From Grifola frondosa (lineage: Eukaryota > Basidiomycota > Agaricomycetes > Polyporales > Grifolaceae), in assembly GCA_001683735.1 (NCBI GenBank), contig LUGG01000025.1, positions 620,001-684,000 of the forward strand: DNA of 64,000 nt. The letters run 5' to 3'. Position numbers and translations under genes: made by a program. This document shows, piece after piece, positions 35,701-49,342 of the stretch (the first letter of the stretch is position 1; each line of letters opens with the position of its first letter). The notes under the pieces were generated by a model. That model saw only the letters and a program-made list of their open reading frames with translations, made no database searches and was not told the origin of the DNA.

Positions 35701-38700
35701 TGGCGTCACGAGATACAGGCAACTTCGACGCCTGCTGACCTTGTGGGGAGCGGAACGATTCTCGCCGGCAGCGGGGGGTAGGTGCCGCGTGCGTGGTGGA
35801 CGACCAGTCTCTCGGTGTATGTTGGCTTCAGCTATCATATGGGAAGGTAGGCTTTGAATAAACATATCATCGGAATCCATGAGAACGACCTGTCGAAGCT
35901 GAGGATCAAGGCTTGCGATGAAACTTGCGGGATCCATATCAGTAGCTGCGCCTGTGGCGCCTTGAGCGGTAGCTTGCTCAATACGCTGCCGAGCACGTTC
36001 AACGGCCTCCTGCTGAATGATCTCCGCGCGAATATCTGGAGGAAGCGCATCGAGGAACTCTGAACTGATCTGAGAATCAGTGGGGCGTTCCACCCGAGCA
36101 GCGCGTTGCTCGCGAACGTGTTGGTTAAGAACGTCTTCTCGCATATCATCCGGTAAGGCTTCCAAGAACGTGGGGTCGATACCGGTGTCGGTTATGTCGA
36201 CTGGACTTCCATGAATCATGACAGTGATTCGCTCTACAGGGTTCGCGGAGCTCCCCTCACCTGCAACTGCTTGCTCGTTTGGAAGATCTTCCGAGGTTGC
36301 TGCATCTGCATTGTTCCTTCTGCTCGCCGATGGTTCATGATCTGATGTAAAAGAGGGTTCTTCTGAGACATCAACCATCTCGGTGTCAACGTCCGTATCC
36401 GCAGACTCCTGAACCTCTCCACTCGGCAAAGGAATCTCGACGACGACGGCTTGTTGTGCTGATTCTTCGGCCTGCTTGGCGTTGTCTGTCTCCGCCCTTT
36501 CTTTGTCATCCTGTTCCTTGACCTCCTTAGTTTCCTGCTCTTTTGCTCTGGTGGCCTCTTCCTCCGCTTTAACTCGCGCCTCCTCTCGTTGTCGAGCTAG
36601 CTCCTGTTCCTCTGCAATTCTAGCTTGCTTGAGAGCCTCCACGGCAGCTGGGAGAAGAACCAGGGTGATATATTTCGCAAGCTTAGCCAAGCGAGCCTGT
36701 TCGAATTTGCCATGAAGCATCTTCGCCTCTTCCGTCCACCTTTGTATAGTAAGAAGAGGGTTGAAAGTGCGGCCATCGGATCGACTTTCGCCAGGCCGTG
36801 GCGCTCTCTCTAGCCGGATAGACGCAGATATACCACCAGCACGACCATTACGCTGCAAGGTCCCCAGAGCACCTGGGGGAACGTCTATGTGAATCATGTC
36901 TCCACCATTGCCTCGAGTATGAGCAATGATATGCTGGAAAAATTGGATCGCCCCTTCACCAATAGCTTCTTCGATACTCTGGAGTAGATCGTGGTTGCCA
37001 GCTGAGACAACACCCCTCTGGACACGGCGAGAACCCCTGGATTGGGCGGTTAAACGTGAGGTTGTTGCGGGATCAAGAAGCAATGGATGGGTTATGTTTT
37101 CGGACGTTGACGTAGCCACATTTCGAGGACGCCCAAAGATCTCTAGGTCGTCTTCACCTATAAAGTCTACATCAGTTACAGACACAATTCACTGCGAAGA
37201 ACATTCGAGGAGCACCCACCGGCATCACGTCGGCGACCAGTGCGAACAGCCCCGGTCCAGGATACGGACGGATCGCCCCACTCATTCGCATTCATTGCGC
37301 CATCAGCAAAGACGTTGGCGAATCCTGTTGCCAATTCAAATACATTGGGCATTCGACCGCCATCATCAATCACACCAATTTCGTCTCCAAATCTAGGAGC
37401 AAGAATCAGAAAGGCAATGGTTTACTCTTAATAAGCTGCAGCTTACTCGTCCCCATCTGATATCACCTCACCCTCCTCATCCACGTCCATTGGCATGATC
37501 GGAATGGTATCTGATAGAACAATATGAACAGATATAGAGTCCTCCGGAATGCTCACGTACCAGCAGCTTCGTCATCGTCAGCATCTTCAGCACCAACACC
37601 AGGATCACCTTGGCCGACAGCAATTTCCTACGACAACGTTAGTGTACAACTGGTGGTGATGTGGTGACTTCCTACCTGCCACATGATCCCCTCACCATCG
37701 TCATCGTCATCGTCCTCGTCCTCGTCGCCCTCATCATCGACGCGACCATCGTCGTCCTCCACCAGACCTTCCTCATCTTCCTCGTCCTCGTCCTGCCAAC
37801 CTTCCTGTGATTCACCAGTCTCGTTTTCGAGATCTTCGTCAAGGTCGTCTTCAACATCTTCATCAGTATTAGACGTATCCTCACTTCCCGTCTCGTCACC
37901 GAAATCCATCTCAACATCGTCATCCTCCTCCTCAGGGTTCTCGTCAGCATCTTCTTCTGGTCCGTAGTGAACATCTTCCATCTCCTGCAATTGATGAGTA
38001 CAAGCAAGAGGCAGCCAAGAATCCTAACTCACCCCACCGAACCTACAGTCGAGGAGGTGAACGAGAAGTCAGCTAAGTAATGGAACGGCTAGTACTTGAA
38101 TGACGCACAACCCAAGCGAAGAATTTCGATATAAATCTGGCGTTTCCTCGCCGTCATGTCCACCCTCATCTTCGTCTTCATCTTCATCAGACACCATAGA
38201 ACTTGAGGTCTCGGCCTTCTCTTCAAGGAGCTCCTTGTTTTTGTCCGAGACTCGACTCATCTTGATAGCAATCTTAGTCCTGTGGACATCCTTTAATACG
38301 TCAAATCGAAGCGTGCACTTGTAGACGTACAATACTCCAGCGGCCTCGAATTGCTGTGACCACTCCGCGAATGTTGGGATAGTTGAGATCAACTTCAGCT
38401 AGAGAATTTGTAAGGGTCGCCACAAAGTTCTTCTCCAACATCACCTTCGCAATATGCGTGGGGGATTCATCGTTGACCTTGCGTGAGCCGACATTGAAAC
38501 GCACAATCAGAAGACGGTGACACAAATCTGCTAGAGCAAAGAGTCTGCTATATCGATCTTCCGCATTCTCTGATGGAGGAAGATCTTTCAAAGCTCGACT
38601 AAGCGCCTCAAGAACGAATTTCCGCACAGAGACGAGGTCGGAAGGCACGTCCTTCATTTCGTGGGAGGACGAAGGATCGACACAGAGCGCTACAATCACA

Positions 38701-41700
38701 GACATAGCCCAATTGCAGAGCATGATCTGCTTCCTTGCTTCTGCCGGCGGTTGAGGATTGATTGTGCCGAATGTCATGAGGTCAGAAAGTAAGAACTGGA
38801 TAGCCGCAGTCCTATGTTTGAGACCGCCCTCCTTCGCCGGTGTTTGATTCCGTTTCCTCGAGGAAAATGATAGGAATGCCATCTTGCACGAATCGTAAGA
38901 GAATAGTAGCTCTGTAAGGCATTGCATCACGAAGCAGGAGTATGTATAGTCGACGGTATCACCCCGGGGGTCTTCTTGATCCTTGATGGACGTTGAAGGT
39001 TGTTCAGGTCGGATGTCTCCAGTACCTGTGGTCATATTAGGCTTCGGCTGGTCAGCAAGGTGCACTTCGGATGAGTGTTCTGCTTTCACGGTCTTCATCA
39101 GTTCAGCAATCAGGAAATGGACCAAACTTTCAACAGATTCTGCTGGCGCATTGCCGTAATGAGACGACTCATCGACTTGCATCTCATTGCCTTTTCCCTC
39201 CGGATTGCTGGACAGTTGGGCCGAGGCAGCTGTGGGGACATCTCGTTTAAGACTGATCGTCTTCACGTTGGAATACGGATGAGATAGTTGACACAGCTCC
39301 TTGACCACCTGTGTGAAGATATCGGGATCGCGGAGAGCCAGTGCGTTACAACTGGTGGTAAGATTCGCGACATCAACAATTCGATTTCGAGGATGAGAGA
39401 ACCATCGTCGGAGTTCTTGACGCATAATGTGCTTTAGAGTCTGCGGGCTTTCGACGACGTGACGGAGGATGATCGCAACATATGACTGAATACCACTCCC
39501 ACTTGGCGTCCCCGAGGAGATCTTCAAGTATTGGAACAATAAAACCACACCATCGCGTCTAACAAATTCTTCGGCCACCTTATGGTCACGAGTCAACACG
39601 ACCAAGAGCCTGAGCGAGGAAATGAGTTCGTCCTTGGGTAAAGTAGGAATCGCAATCAACCGCAGGCAAAAGTCGAATACGATGGTGCGAGCTTCAGCAT
39701 ATCGTGGTCCAGTGGCAATCGGTTCTGGAACAACAATAGGTTGATCCTCATCAGGTAATGCGATGGTTCGTGGCTCCTCTCCCATGAGCAGGAGTGCTTC
39801 GATGACCAACGTCTGCGTCGCAAGCCACTTTGGGACCACGGGGTGATCTCCCTCCATGCTTGTAGGATTCGACAGAATTAACGCCGCGAGAACATCCATC
39901 AAGTTTTTCGCTTCGGTCTCAGGCATTTGCGTCAGGGGAGACGAGGGTTCGTTCAACACTAATGCGAGAAGGCGGCATCTAACTGCCAGTGGCTGCTCCT
40001 GAACGTCGTAAGCGAATGGCGAGAATGACCTGATGTCGTCAATGAGGAACCGGACAGATTGATCACGGTAGACACTGGATGGTCCTACGAAGACTTTCTG
40101 GACATCAAATACCAGAGAGGGGTGCTCGTCGACGAGCTTTAACGCTCTTCGACCGATGCCATCTTTGAGAGTAGCCCGAGCCGCGTTCAGCTCGTTTAGC
40201 CAATCAGCTGCGCTCTTCGTGGGAGCGGCAGGAGTCCCTGTTGAATCGGCCTTCGGAGGAGAATCCGCCTCACTCTCCTGGGGTACAGGAGCGGCAGGAT
40301 CTGAGGTCTCCGTAGCCACCGCAAGGGAGGCTTCCGCACCCATGGGGGCGTCTGGTACGGCAGGCTCTTGTTCTGCGGGAGGTTCGTTCGGCTCCGGATC
40401 GGGAGGGAAGGGGAGCGGATGAGCGAGTAAAAGTTCTGTAGCCGCACTCACGTTGTTGCGGGTGCGGACTAGAGCTCTCTCCGCCGCAGACCTGGGGAAG
40501 CCCATATCAATCAATTGACGGATGCGGTTCTCATCTGGGCCAATTAGACGGGAGCGGGTATGCCGGCTGTCGCCATTGAAGACGACGCAGTGGACTCCTT
40601 CGCCTCCTCTCCTTCAACTTTCAGAACCTCCATGACGATTAGGACAACAGACTTGCTGACGCTGAGAGGGGCGGAGACCAGCCATGGCGCTTCCCAGAGG
40701 TCACGTAACAGCGGCAACGCGGCCAGTCTCACCTTGACCAAGAAGTTGTGAGGTTCGAAGTACTCAGGGTCAGTATCTTTATTGTCCGTCGTCATTGCGA
40801 GCGCCGTTTGACCAGATTCAAATAGTGGCTTGACTGAAACCATAGGGTGCAGGAGATGAAGGGCAACCTTGAGACCACCGTAAGCATGCACAAGTTCCTG
40901 CTTGGTGATCTCAGATCGTTCCTCAGCATCTATTTGTGTGACCATGTCAATGGTGCTGATAAAATCTCGACACCGCCCGAAAATAGAATTAAGCCCTCCT
41001 ATGCGGGTAAACGCAAGCAGTAGAATCGTGTGAAGGGTTTTCTGGGTGCTTCGTTCTGAACATCGGTGTCAGGACCATGATCAAATGTATAAGATAGATT
41101 GTCATACCGTCGACCAGAAGAATGGTTGATAAGCCCAACATCACCGTATAGTACGCGAATAAAGATAATTTATCTTCTGTGGAGGATATAAGTGCTACAC
41201 AGATATCGATAGACAGCACTGAGGCTCACCGAACGCCTTCTGCTCTAAATGCTTGACCAGAATGTCAGCGAGTATGCCGGCGGTTTCGCGGATCTTCTGC
41301 TTCTGTGTAGAGTCTGTACTCCGTCTACTCTGAAAAAGCCGGACAACCGCTAGTTCCCGATATTGTCATGCAGGTGTTTTTACGAAGACAAGATAACCTA
41401 TTTACCTTGGAAAAATGGCGCCAACGAAGTGGGAATTTGACTAGCGAGATGCTTCAATGCCCTAGCGTTCCGTTCTCGCGGATGATCCTCCTTCACAGGT
41501 TCCTTCCTAGCAGGCGTAGGAGCAGTCGAATCTGCCTGAACACCATTCGTTGCCCCTGCTGAGGGGGACTCGCTATCTTGCTGCGGTACCATTGGGGTGG
41601 GCGACGAGTCTTCCAGCATTTCCAATGAATCAAGATCAGTAGGACCCGGGGGTGCACCGACTCCTTGGGATGATAGTCCAGCCTTCAAAACAATGTTTTC

Positions 41701-44700
41701 CCAAACGCAAGATCTATGCAGGGCCCCCAAATCTGCGAGAATTGTGGGAGTCGAACGACTGACAAGAGACTGAAGTAGCATGATGGTGGCTCGTCCATGC
41801 GAGTAGCCAGCGGTTGCATATATATCGGAAAGCAGCGAAGTCCGGATATGCAAGGTAATAAGCTTGCGGAATCGGCTATTGGCTTCAGCTTCCGGTTCTC
41901 CCTCTGTAACCAAACGTCAATTAGCCATGCGCGATATAAATGAGCTATACAAGGGGACCTAACCAGTGACGTCAACCATTGGTAGGAGTTTAGAATGCTC
42001 GTCCATACTTTCCCAAAAGTCTTTGCACTCGGCCAGAGATTCGTTGACGAGCTTCAGCAAGAAGGTCAGGGTCTCGCCTGTGGAAGCTTCAGCCATGGAC
42101 CGGATAACTTGCACGAGGGAATCGGAGGCGACACTATTGACGAAGTCATAAGGAAGGCATGGCAATGAAGTAAGCTTGCCCAGACGGTCAAGGGCATCTG
42201 CATCCGCGACGAATTCTTTACAGTGTGGGATATGCTGGAAGAAGCCTTCAAGAAACTACAAAGGACATGATGATAAGCCTTCATCTTCACCTGGCACTAA
42301 AATGACGTTACCTTGCCGAAGACATCGATGAACGAGATAATACTATTATCGTGCGACCTAGCCGCACTGCTGTCGCGAGGAATATCAGAATTTGATTCAG
42401 CTCCAGAATCTTGGTCAGACACCTCGCGTTCAGAGGGTTCCATGACCACATCGGCAACGGTCTCGCCGGCCGCCGGCAAAGAAGACGGCGTTGGTGTTGG
42501 AGGGATAAGTTTATACCAGTGTTTCAGGTCGTCAGGGATAACGAAGCTGCTACCCAGCTCTTCGATTTGACCCATGGTCGCCTTGATCGCGGCGAATACC
42601 GAGTCCTTCAGTGAAGGATGGTGACGGATCAACTCCTCCATAGACGTGCCAATGATGACAGCATTCTCCTTCTCTTGCAGTACACGCTGATGCCGTTCGG
42701 AAGTAAAAACCGAGAACAAGCTGGGGACGATCGACGGTCGTGCCGAGAGCTGGTCTTGACCTGCCTGATTCAAGCAGAGTGCACCGATAGCGTTGGGCAC
42801 AGATTGAATAACCTAGAATACTCAAAGGTTGAGCATATTGGAAGGACTGATGACCAGTATAACTACCTCAATGACAGGTTCTAGTCCAGTCTCGACGATG
42901 CTATAGAAGGCCTCAGGTAAACCTGCCTCTTGCAGAACAGGCAAACATGTGGGCTCGTTATGAACGAACGTGGCCATTATGTTGATTGCTAGGCCATGTG
43001 CGTCAATTTAAGTCAACATACGGCCGTGGAATAACGTACCCATGGCAAGTACATTCGGCCCAAATACATTCCGATTCTGCATAATCTTCTTCACTGACTT
43101 GAGGAGCGATGAATCAAGAAGGCCACGCAGGCCCTCTGAAGTACCCGAAGATTGCATCATTCGATGAATTGACCGTAACGTATGTTTGAGGACGGCGGCG
43201 CGAGCCACCGAGAGCTTCCCTGCATGGCCGGTAAATGACAGTCATACATGAATGATGGGTGCAAATACCGTAAGAAACCAAAACGTCAGGCACGGGCGGC
43301 TCACTCGCGCATTCCTGAAGATCCAAGTCAACTTCATACTGTTGGCAGACAGTTAGGACTCTTATGCTAATTATCAACTGTGGCTATTTACCTCGATCCG
43401 ATCCACCAAAATCTCAATGCCTCGTCCATTACAGAATAACTGGAATGCGTTGTTGAACCCATACAACACATTGTCCACCAGCTGCATGGTCTTCGACACC
43501 ACATAGAGCCTGTTGGGTAGCCTATTCTCGATAACCTGGATAAGGACTGGTACCAATCCAGCGCCGACAACCATGTTGCCACCTGTCGCATGGGTCGCGA
43601 CAAATGTCATGAACGATAATAGCGCCTCGACGAAAGCTTGGGGAAGCGTCGACGTCGGTTGTGCCACCTCTGCAATGGTCTTCCGCAACAACGCCATCAG
43701 TATCCCGTGATTGACACCCGCATTGACCGCGGTCAAAACGTCCTGCATTTTGTTTCTGTACCGACCCAGTGCATCAAGGACGGCAATTGCAGCAGTTTGA
43801 ACCTGAACATCGACGCCACGGTCCAGTTGCAGAAGCTCGGCAACGTGAGTGATAAGATCTGGTTCATACATGAAGAGAGTGGACTGCGCCTGCGATTCTG
43901 TATGTGTATGTCCAAAGATAGCAGAGGAGAGAAGTCGGACGATAACCAACTTCTCGCGATCGGCAAAGTGAGAGCTCGTGAGTGCCTGGGCAGCGCGGAT
44001 ACGAGCCAGGAGCTCGAATTTCTCACTATCAGGCACGGAATAAGGTCTCAATGACATCCGCAAGGATATCCATAGCCTCCTTCGACTCGATAGTCTTGCT
44101 ATCAATGTGGATGGTCACAGCTCCTGAAGAAGAGCCTGATGCGGCGGCGCCAGAGGAAGACGACGTTGTTGGCTTGCGGCTGGGAGTCTGCAAGACCGAG
44201 TCGAACACGTCAACCTCCGCATTCTTTCCTTCTCCTTGCTGGACGCTGCTGCAGCGGGCGGCTGCCTGTAGAAGGCAAAATTGACATCCCGAGCTTCATT
44301 AGGAAGAGCCTCGATCTGAACGTTTCCCTTGTCTCCAACGAGGTCGACAAGGTTGATATCGTAATCACGGAGGTTGGGCCAGCGCTTGGCAAGTGAAGTA
44401 AGGCGTGGAGTGGAGATGCTGAGGGCATGTGATACAGCGGGTTGAGCAGAGTATTGTTGAGCAGGACGCAACAGCAGATTCAAAGCAAGGATAAGGACGT
44501 CCAGATCGGACGTAAACATCAAGCTGTTCAGTCGCTGATGGGGGCTACAGTTAGTCATTCATTACAGAGACACGAAGGACTCACATCATAAGAACTAAAC
44601 GTCTTTCGATTTGTCGAGTTCTCGAGCAGCAGCCGCTCGAATCTGAGTATCTCGCATACGGTCTTCTTTGTGAGAGGGGTAAGGACATTGACCTGGAGAT

Positions 44701-44982
44701 TATCAATATCGTAGTCGCGGATGACTTCTTCGAGGATGGCGTCGAACTTGTTGAGGACCTTGATCCATGCATTCAAGTCTGAGCGCGGCCATTTCCATGA
44801 ATCAATTTCGGACAACACTTCGTGGAGATCATCGTTCGGTGTGTCGGCTAGCTTCGAAATAAGGTCCATAACCTGCGGAAGCTAAAGAATCACACCTGGC
44901 ATTGAGACGAGCATGTAAGAGGAATATGAAGAAAACCGCATACCGGAGCAGGAGCTCTCTTAGATTTGTGAAGGATCCTCAT
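32759..44982 (-). CDS. TOM1: Giant HECT E3 ubiquitin ligase, TOM1/HUWE1 type
   Basis: A HECT ligase of about 3,600 residues that ubiquitinates excess ribosomal proteins, histones and other clients in nucleus and cytosol. The start at 44982 ([13 protein letters not shown], split by an intron from [14 protein letters not shown]) matches the family N-terminus. Order: DUF908 and DUF913 armadillo-like regions (about 44.9-42.3 kb), a UBA domain ([20 protein letters not shown], 40.5 kb), a strongly acidic exon (37.6-38.0 kb), ubiquitin-binding DUF4414 motifs ([32 protein letters not shown]; 36.2-36.0 kb), then the HECT domain (34.1-32.76 kb; [36 protein letters not shown]). The catalytic segment is LPQAHTC-FNQIDLP, with the Cys codon TGT split by an intron. 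Frame breaks at 35049, 35773-35778, 40550-40552 and 44234 are each one G/C short. Stop at 32759-32761. Confidence 0.92.
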
Positions 44983-45293
44983 TTTCCGCGACGGAAAAGT
45001 CGGGATGTCGGTTGAAGATTCTTAGGGGTCGATACTATTGTTAATGGTGGAGGCGAGCAGGAAGAAGTTTATGGAGAATCGTAGACTTCGTAGCTCGCAC
45101 AGTGGCGGGAACACGAAAGCTTACGCGGATGGGCGTAGGGCCTTCCCGAAAATGAGCTTCTTCCCACGATTAGTATCCACTAATGATTCCATTAATAATC
45201 CAATTTTCACACGATTACAACTGCTGACGCGACGCGTCTTGGTCGCGTGCACCGACGCGTCCTAATCCACCTCCTCGAGTCACCGCGACTATC
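44983..45293. promoter_or_regulatory. Bidirectional promoter region TOM1 / SUB1
   Basis: A 311-nt spacer separates the start codons of TOM1 (minus) and SUB1 (plus). No gene fits inside. It contains paired ACGCGT-type words near 45230-45262 (gacgcgacgcgtcttggtcgcg...gacgcgtcc). These resemble MluI cell-cycle box cores by sequence, but their use here is unproven. Confidence 0.5.
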
Positions 45294-46018
45294 ATGTCTA
45301 AACGCAAGACGGTTGCTTCCAGCGACGAAGACATGCAAGACTATGAGTTCCGGCTTGAATCCCCAGAGCTCCCCATCAAACAGATCGCGACGTCCAAACG
45401 TCAGAAGGTGGGAGGATTATGGCAACTCTGAACAAGGGATGTACTCATTATTTGTATGCATGACTTGACAGAGCAAGGCACGTCCTAACGCGGATCAGGA
45501 TAACGATGAGGATGATAGACCTGTTGCTAAGAAAACGAAAACGGCCAAACCAAAGGTAAAACACAGCATTACATCAATGGCTTTGCGTTCCTAGACTTTA
45601 CGGACAATTGTTGTGCAGGCCCAAGTCGCAAAAAAGAGCGCCTCATCGGGATCAAAAACAACGGATGAGCACGGTTTTACTGTTGGTGTGAACGAGCTGG
45701 GCGAGAAATTTGTCGACTTGGGCAAGAAACGCCGCGCCACGGTTCGCTCGTTCAAAGGTTCGTGACTATGAGACTCTGAACTACTCTATGGTAAAGTCTG
45801 TCGTCCATAATGTAGGCAACACTTTCCTTGATATTCGAGAGTTTTATGGAGACGATGATGATTTGAAGCCTGGGAAGAAGGGTATCTCCCTGGCTCAGGA
45901 GCAGGTTTGTAGCATTGCTACGTCTCGTAACCGACCCTGACCTAGTTTGCACGCACAGTGGGAGGTTTTGAAGAGCAGTAGTGATGTTATCGATACCTTT
46001 TTCGCCAAGTTGAAGTAA
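45294..46018 (+). CDS. SUB1: Transcriptional coactivator SUB1/PC4
   Basis: PC4/SUB1, a small nuclear single-stranded-DNA-binding coactivator of RNA polymerase II. The start at 45294 (MSKRKTVASSDEDMQDYEFR) opens an acidic and lysine-rich N-terminal region in small exons (NDEDDRPVAKKTKTAKPK). The conserved C-terminal domain then follows: FVDLGKKRRATVRSFK, an intron (gttcgtg...aatgtag), GNTFLDIREFYGDDDDLKPG, KKGISLAQEQ, a last intron, and WEVLKSSSDVIDTFFAKLK before TAA at 46016. About 150 residues with five or six exons. It runs head to head with TOM1 and tail to tail with the next gene, only about 130 nt away. Confidence 0.88.
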
Positions 46019-46146
46019 TCTCGGGACGCTTGGTTGTTTTCGTGTTGTTATTGTCGTCTTGCGCTATACATCGTTCCATCCTGTACTATTAGTCTAATGA
46101 TATTGTATAACATGCTGAGCATCGACCATCTGGCATCGTAGTAGCC

Positions 46147-48752
46147 TTATGCCAACCCTGCTGCAGCTTTATGTGCACCAGCGAGCCCGCCCACCGTGAC
46201 CAGACCCCTCACCCAGGCCTTCGTTTGGACCAAGTACGCCTCTGTGTCCATCCACCATTCTACCATGCTCAGAGACTGATACATTTTCTCGTACCGCCTG
46301 CGTACACCATAGTCAGTCATCCCAAAATAGGACATAATGTTACAAACAAACTTACCACCATCCCAGAAGTAATCCCATAACAGCCCTAGGGACATTAGTC
46401 CTTTTTGCCGCATATCAGATATGAGCCTCTGCCTCTCATCTTGCCACACGGCAAACGCGCAATATTTGGCCGTGATCAAGAATACACGTATCTACGAGAC
46501 AATATCAGCATCAATACGGCAAGATGAGGAGTACGCATACACTCGAGTGAGTCGTCACAAGTGCACGATCTAGACTCCTGCAAAAAATATTGTTATATTC
46601 CATTGCAGCATCAGTCTCCTATGACGAACCTGGTCAGATCATTGAGCTTCAGCACCATCAGAACTCTTCTGGGCACCCTTCTCAAGACATCAAACACCGA
46701 GAGCAGCAAGCCCTCTTTCTGCACGACCGCATTTCTGATGGCCTCCATCTCCTCTTCTGTCTGAGCAGATAGATCGACCATGCTAGACGCACGTAAGAAC
46801 CCCGGCTTTTGTGAAGAATCTTCAAGGTCGCTTAGCGCTCCTTCCAAGGCGGCTCGGCCTGAGTGCGAATCCGGTTGTTAATGGTAGTTTGCTAGCGGAG
46901 ACCCCTACATACCTGTCATAGCCGCTTCAAATACGGGGTACTGCAGCCAGAGTCAACATCAAGAACGGAAGATTCCTCATTGAACTCACCAAGTCTTCAT
47001 CGATGTTCCCGACCAACTTCGCATATTTCTTGCGGTCCGACTTGGTTTCGAGCGTTGCAGGCATAATCAGTGACAACCATAACCTGCTGTAATTTATCCG
47101 CAGCGGTGTGTCCAAGTCGAAGTAGAGCCCGTGATCGAGCAGGACGATCTCAAAGTTGTAAGGGGATTTGGAACTGGGAGGGGCTGCGCGGATGAGCAAA
47201 TTGCCTGACACAGAGGGTTGAGCTACAGTCTCGAAGTGCACCTAATGCTTATCGCCTACCTGGATGAGGGTCCTGCAGTCCGAAAGGCACGTTAACAGTA
47301 GTATCAGGATGACAATGCCATGTGACATACTGCGTGGAACCACCCGTTCACATGGACCATTTGCGAGAATATCCTCGCCAACTCGAGTGCGACCTTGTTC
47401 CTGTCGATGTTATTCTCCGCCAAGTAAGCCAGGTCATCCACCCGACCCCCTTGGATGTACTCCATTACGAGCACCCTCTTTTTAGCATCCAAAACCTGCG
47501 CTACGGGTAGTACCGGTGAGAATGGATATACAACGGTTCAAAGTAGTGCATTTACGAATGTACAGGGATGTGCGCATATCTTCAAAGTCTGCTGTCGCGC
47601 GCTCAGCGTTTTTCTTCTCGTGCACGAAGTTCATCTCTTTGGGCAGATTTTCACGCATCTCCTCGCCTAGCCAAGTAAACTCGAACTCCGGGAACAAGTG
47701 CTTGATCCAGCCTAGCAGATGACCATAAGTCACGAGACAGGAGGTATTCAAAACATAAAACGGACCGAGAGACACCTCCACCATCTCCATGTCTATATCA
47801 CAGAACTCTTGCAGATGTGGATGTTGGAGCTGCGTTCGTTATGAACGACAGGGATGAACATGCACAAAGGTCCACACACCTTGACGGCTACCAGCTCCCC
47901 CGAGCCCTTCATCCGACCTACGTGCACCTGGGCCAAACTCGCCACTCCGATGGGATACGGGTCAAATTCATCAAAATATTCCGAGATGGGTTGGCCCACG
48001 TCCGACAAGAACATCTTCTCCATATTTTCGTATGGTGTTGGCTCGCACTGGTCTTGCAGCGGTCGCATTGTACTCGTCCATTCCTTGGGCAGCACCACTC
48101 TACGTCCTTGTTACAAGATCTGCACCTTCAGGCAAGGAGCGAGATCAAACAGTACTCACAGTGATGCTATGTGTTGCCCAAGCTTGATGAAAATTCCTGA
48201 CCCATAAACATTGTGGTGACATTCCGATACCAGAATGACAAAGGACAGAGCATACCTCCATTGGCCAAGAGCGCTCTCAAGACACGCTTCGCACTGCGCT
48301 TATGACACTCGGAATACGCGATGGACAAAGCTTCATCCGACTCATACTTTTTCGCGAATGTTACTTTATAATCAATCGCTCCTAGTATTGCAGCCTCTGG
48401 GGAAATCAAATATAACACCTATCCATCAATCTTGTAGACAGCGCAACAGTAGAAACTTACCAGCGACTCTCGAACATCGTACGACTGCAAGGATTGTGTG
48501 TCGAAATGGTTGATTCGTCTCGTATGCTAGAAGACCCGCTCCAGATAATACCAGCAAAGTTGTGGGATACACAATCCAGGTATTAAGTCTTGCTGGACGT
48601 TTTGCCTGCTCCTGAGCCTTGGTTGACTGCCAGCGTGGGCCCTCCACATGCACTCTTCGGATGCTATGTTTGATTCGGAGACCTTCGAGGGGCAATGCAT
48701 GTGCCCTGAGGCGAAAGCAACCTCGCCTCAGAGTATACATGAGATTCGGCAA
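46147..48752 (-). CDS. ABC1/UbiB-family atypical kinase, Mcp2/ADCK1 type
   Basis: Mitochondrial ABC1-family protein of the Mcp2/ADCK1 branch, linked in yeast to mitochondrial lipid homeostasis. The N-terminus (start 48752) is Arg-rich and poor in acids (LRRGCFRLRAHALPLEGLRI), fitting a presequence, followed by a membrane segment (WIVYPTTLLVLSGAGLLAY). Family hallmarks: FIKLGQHIAS (the KxGQ motif), LPKEWTSTMRPLQDQCEPTP, the Ala-type loop IGVASLAQVHVGRM, VAVKV lysine, KHLFPEFEFTWLGEEMRENL, PKEMNFVHEKKNAER, RVLVMEYIQGGRVDD, VHVNGWFHADPHPG and LLDHGLYFDLD in place of DFG. The C-terminal region is helical, with the stop at 46147. At least ten introns of about 50-60 nt. No frame break found. Confidence 0.85.
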
Positions 48753-49342
48753 GGCAAATAGGGCGAAAGTTTAGGCAAGGAGTCTCTGCTTCGCATATGC
48801 AGTTATGACCATCGAGAGTTACAACCTGTTAAAATGTTAACGTTGAAAGTCTTGTGAAAGCGCGTTGGGTCACGCGCGTGCGCATTCGCGTCGCGTGGTT
48901 GAATTTCCGACAAAGATGATCGAGGGCCAAGACTTGTTGAACGTATGAACATATGTGCTATCTGTGGTGGGGTTCGCTGATATGAAGCGGGGCAGAACAA
49001 TAAATTTGATTGACTTCAACAAGGGAGGGCTACCGCATCTTGAGTACCCACTACACCATACACCACAGCTACGTTGTATATACTAGCACTGATCAGAACA
49101 ACTAGATATCCCTACAAAAATACAACGATACAAACACCACCTACATTACATTCATTCAACCAAGAAAAGCACGGAGTCCACACCCCGACAAACAACTCAG
49201 ATAACTGCAGAAATAATTTCGGAGAGATTAAGTGTGGAGGTATACCACCATGCAAGTAGGGTATGCAGCAGCGAATTAGACGATCTAAGGTAGCTGGCTC
49301 TGCGACCGTCCGTGGCGGCGAGCTCGTGCAGACACAGATGTT
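48753..49342. other. Intergenic, no supported gene
   Basis: About 590 nt between two minus-strand genes. It holds the probable promoter of the ABC1-family gene and the 3' end of the AspRS fusion. Only short ORFs; A/C-rich around 49050-49160. No repeat seen. Confidence 0.45.

Noticed and set aside
37683..37967. Poly-Ser ORF on the plus strand
   Set aside because: Mirror of the Asp/Glu-rich exon of TOM1; a codon-repeat artefact.
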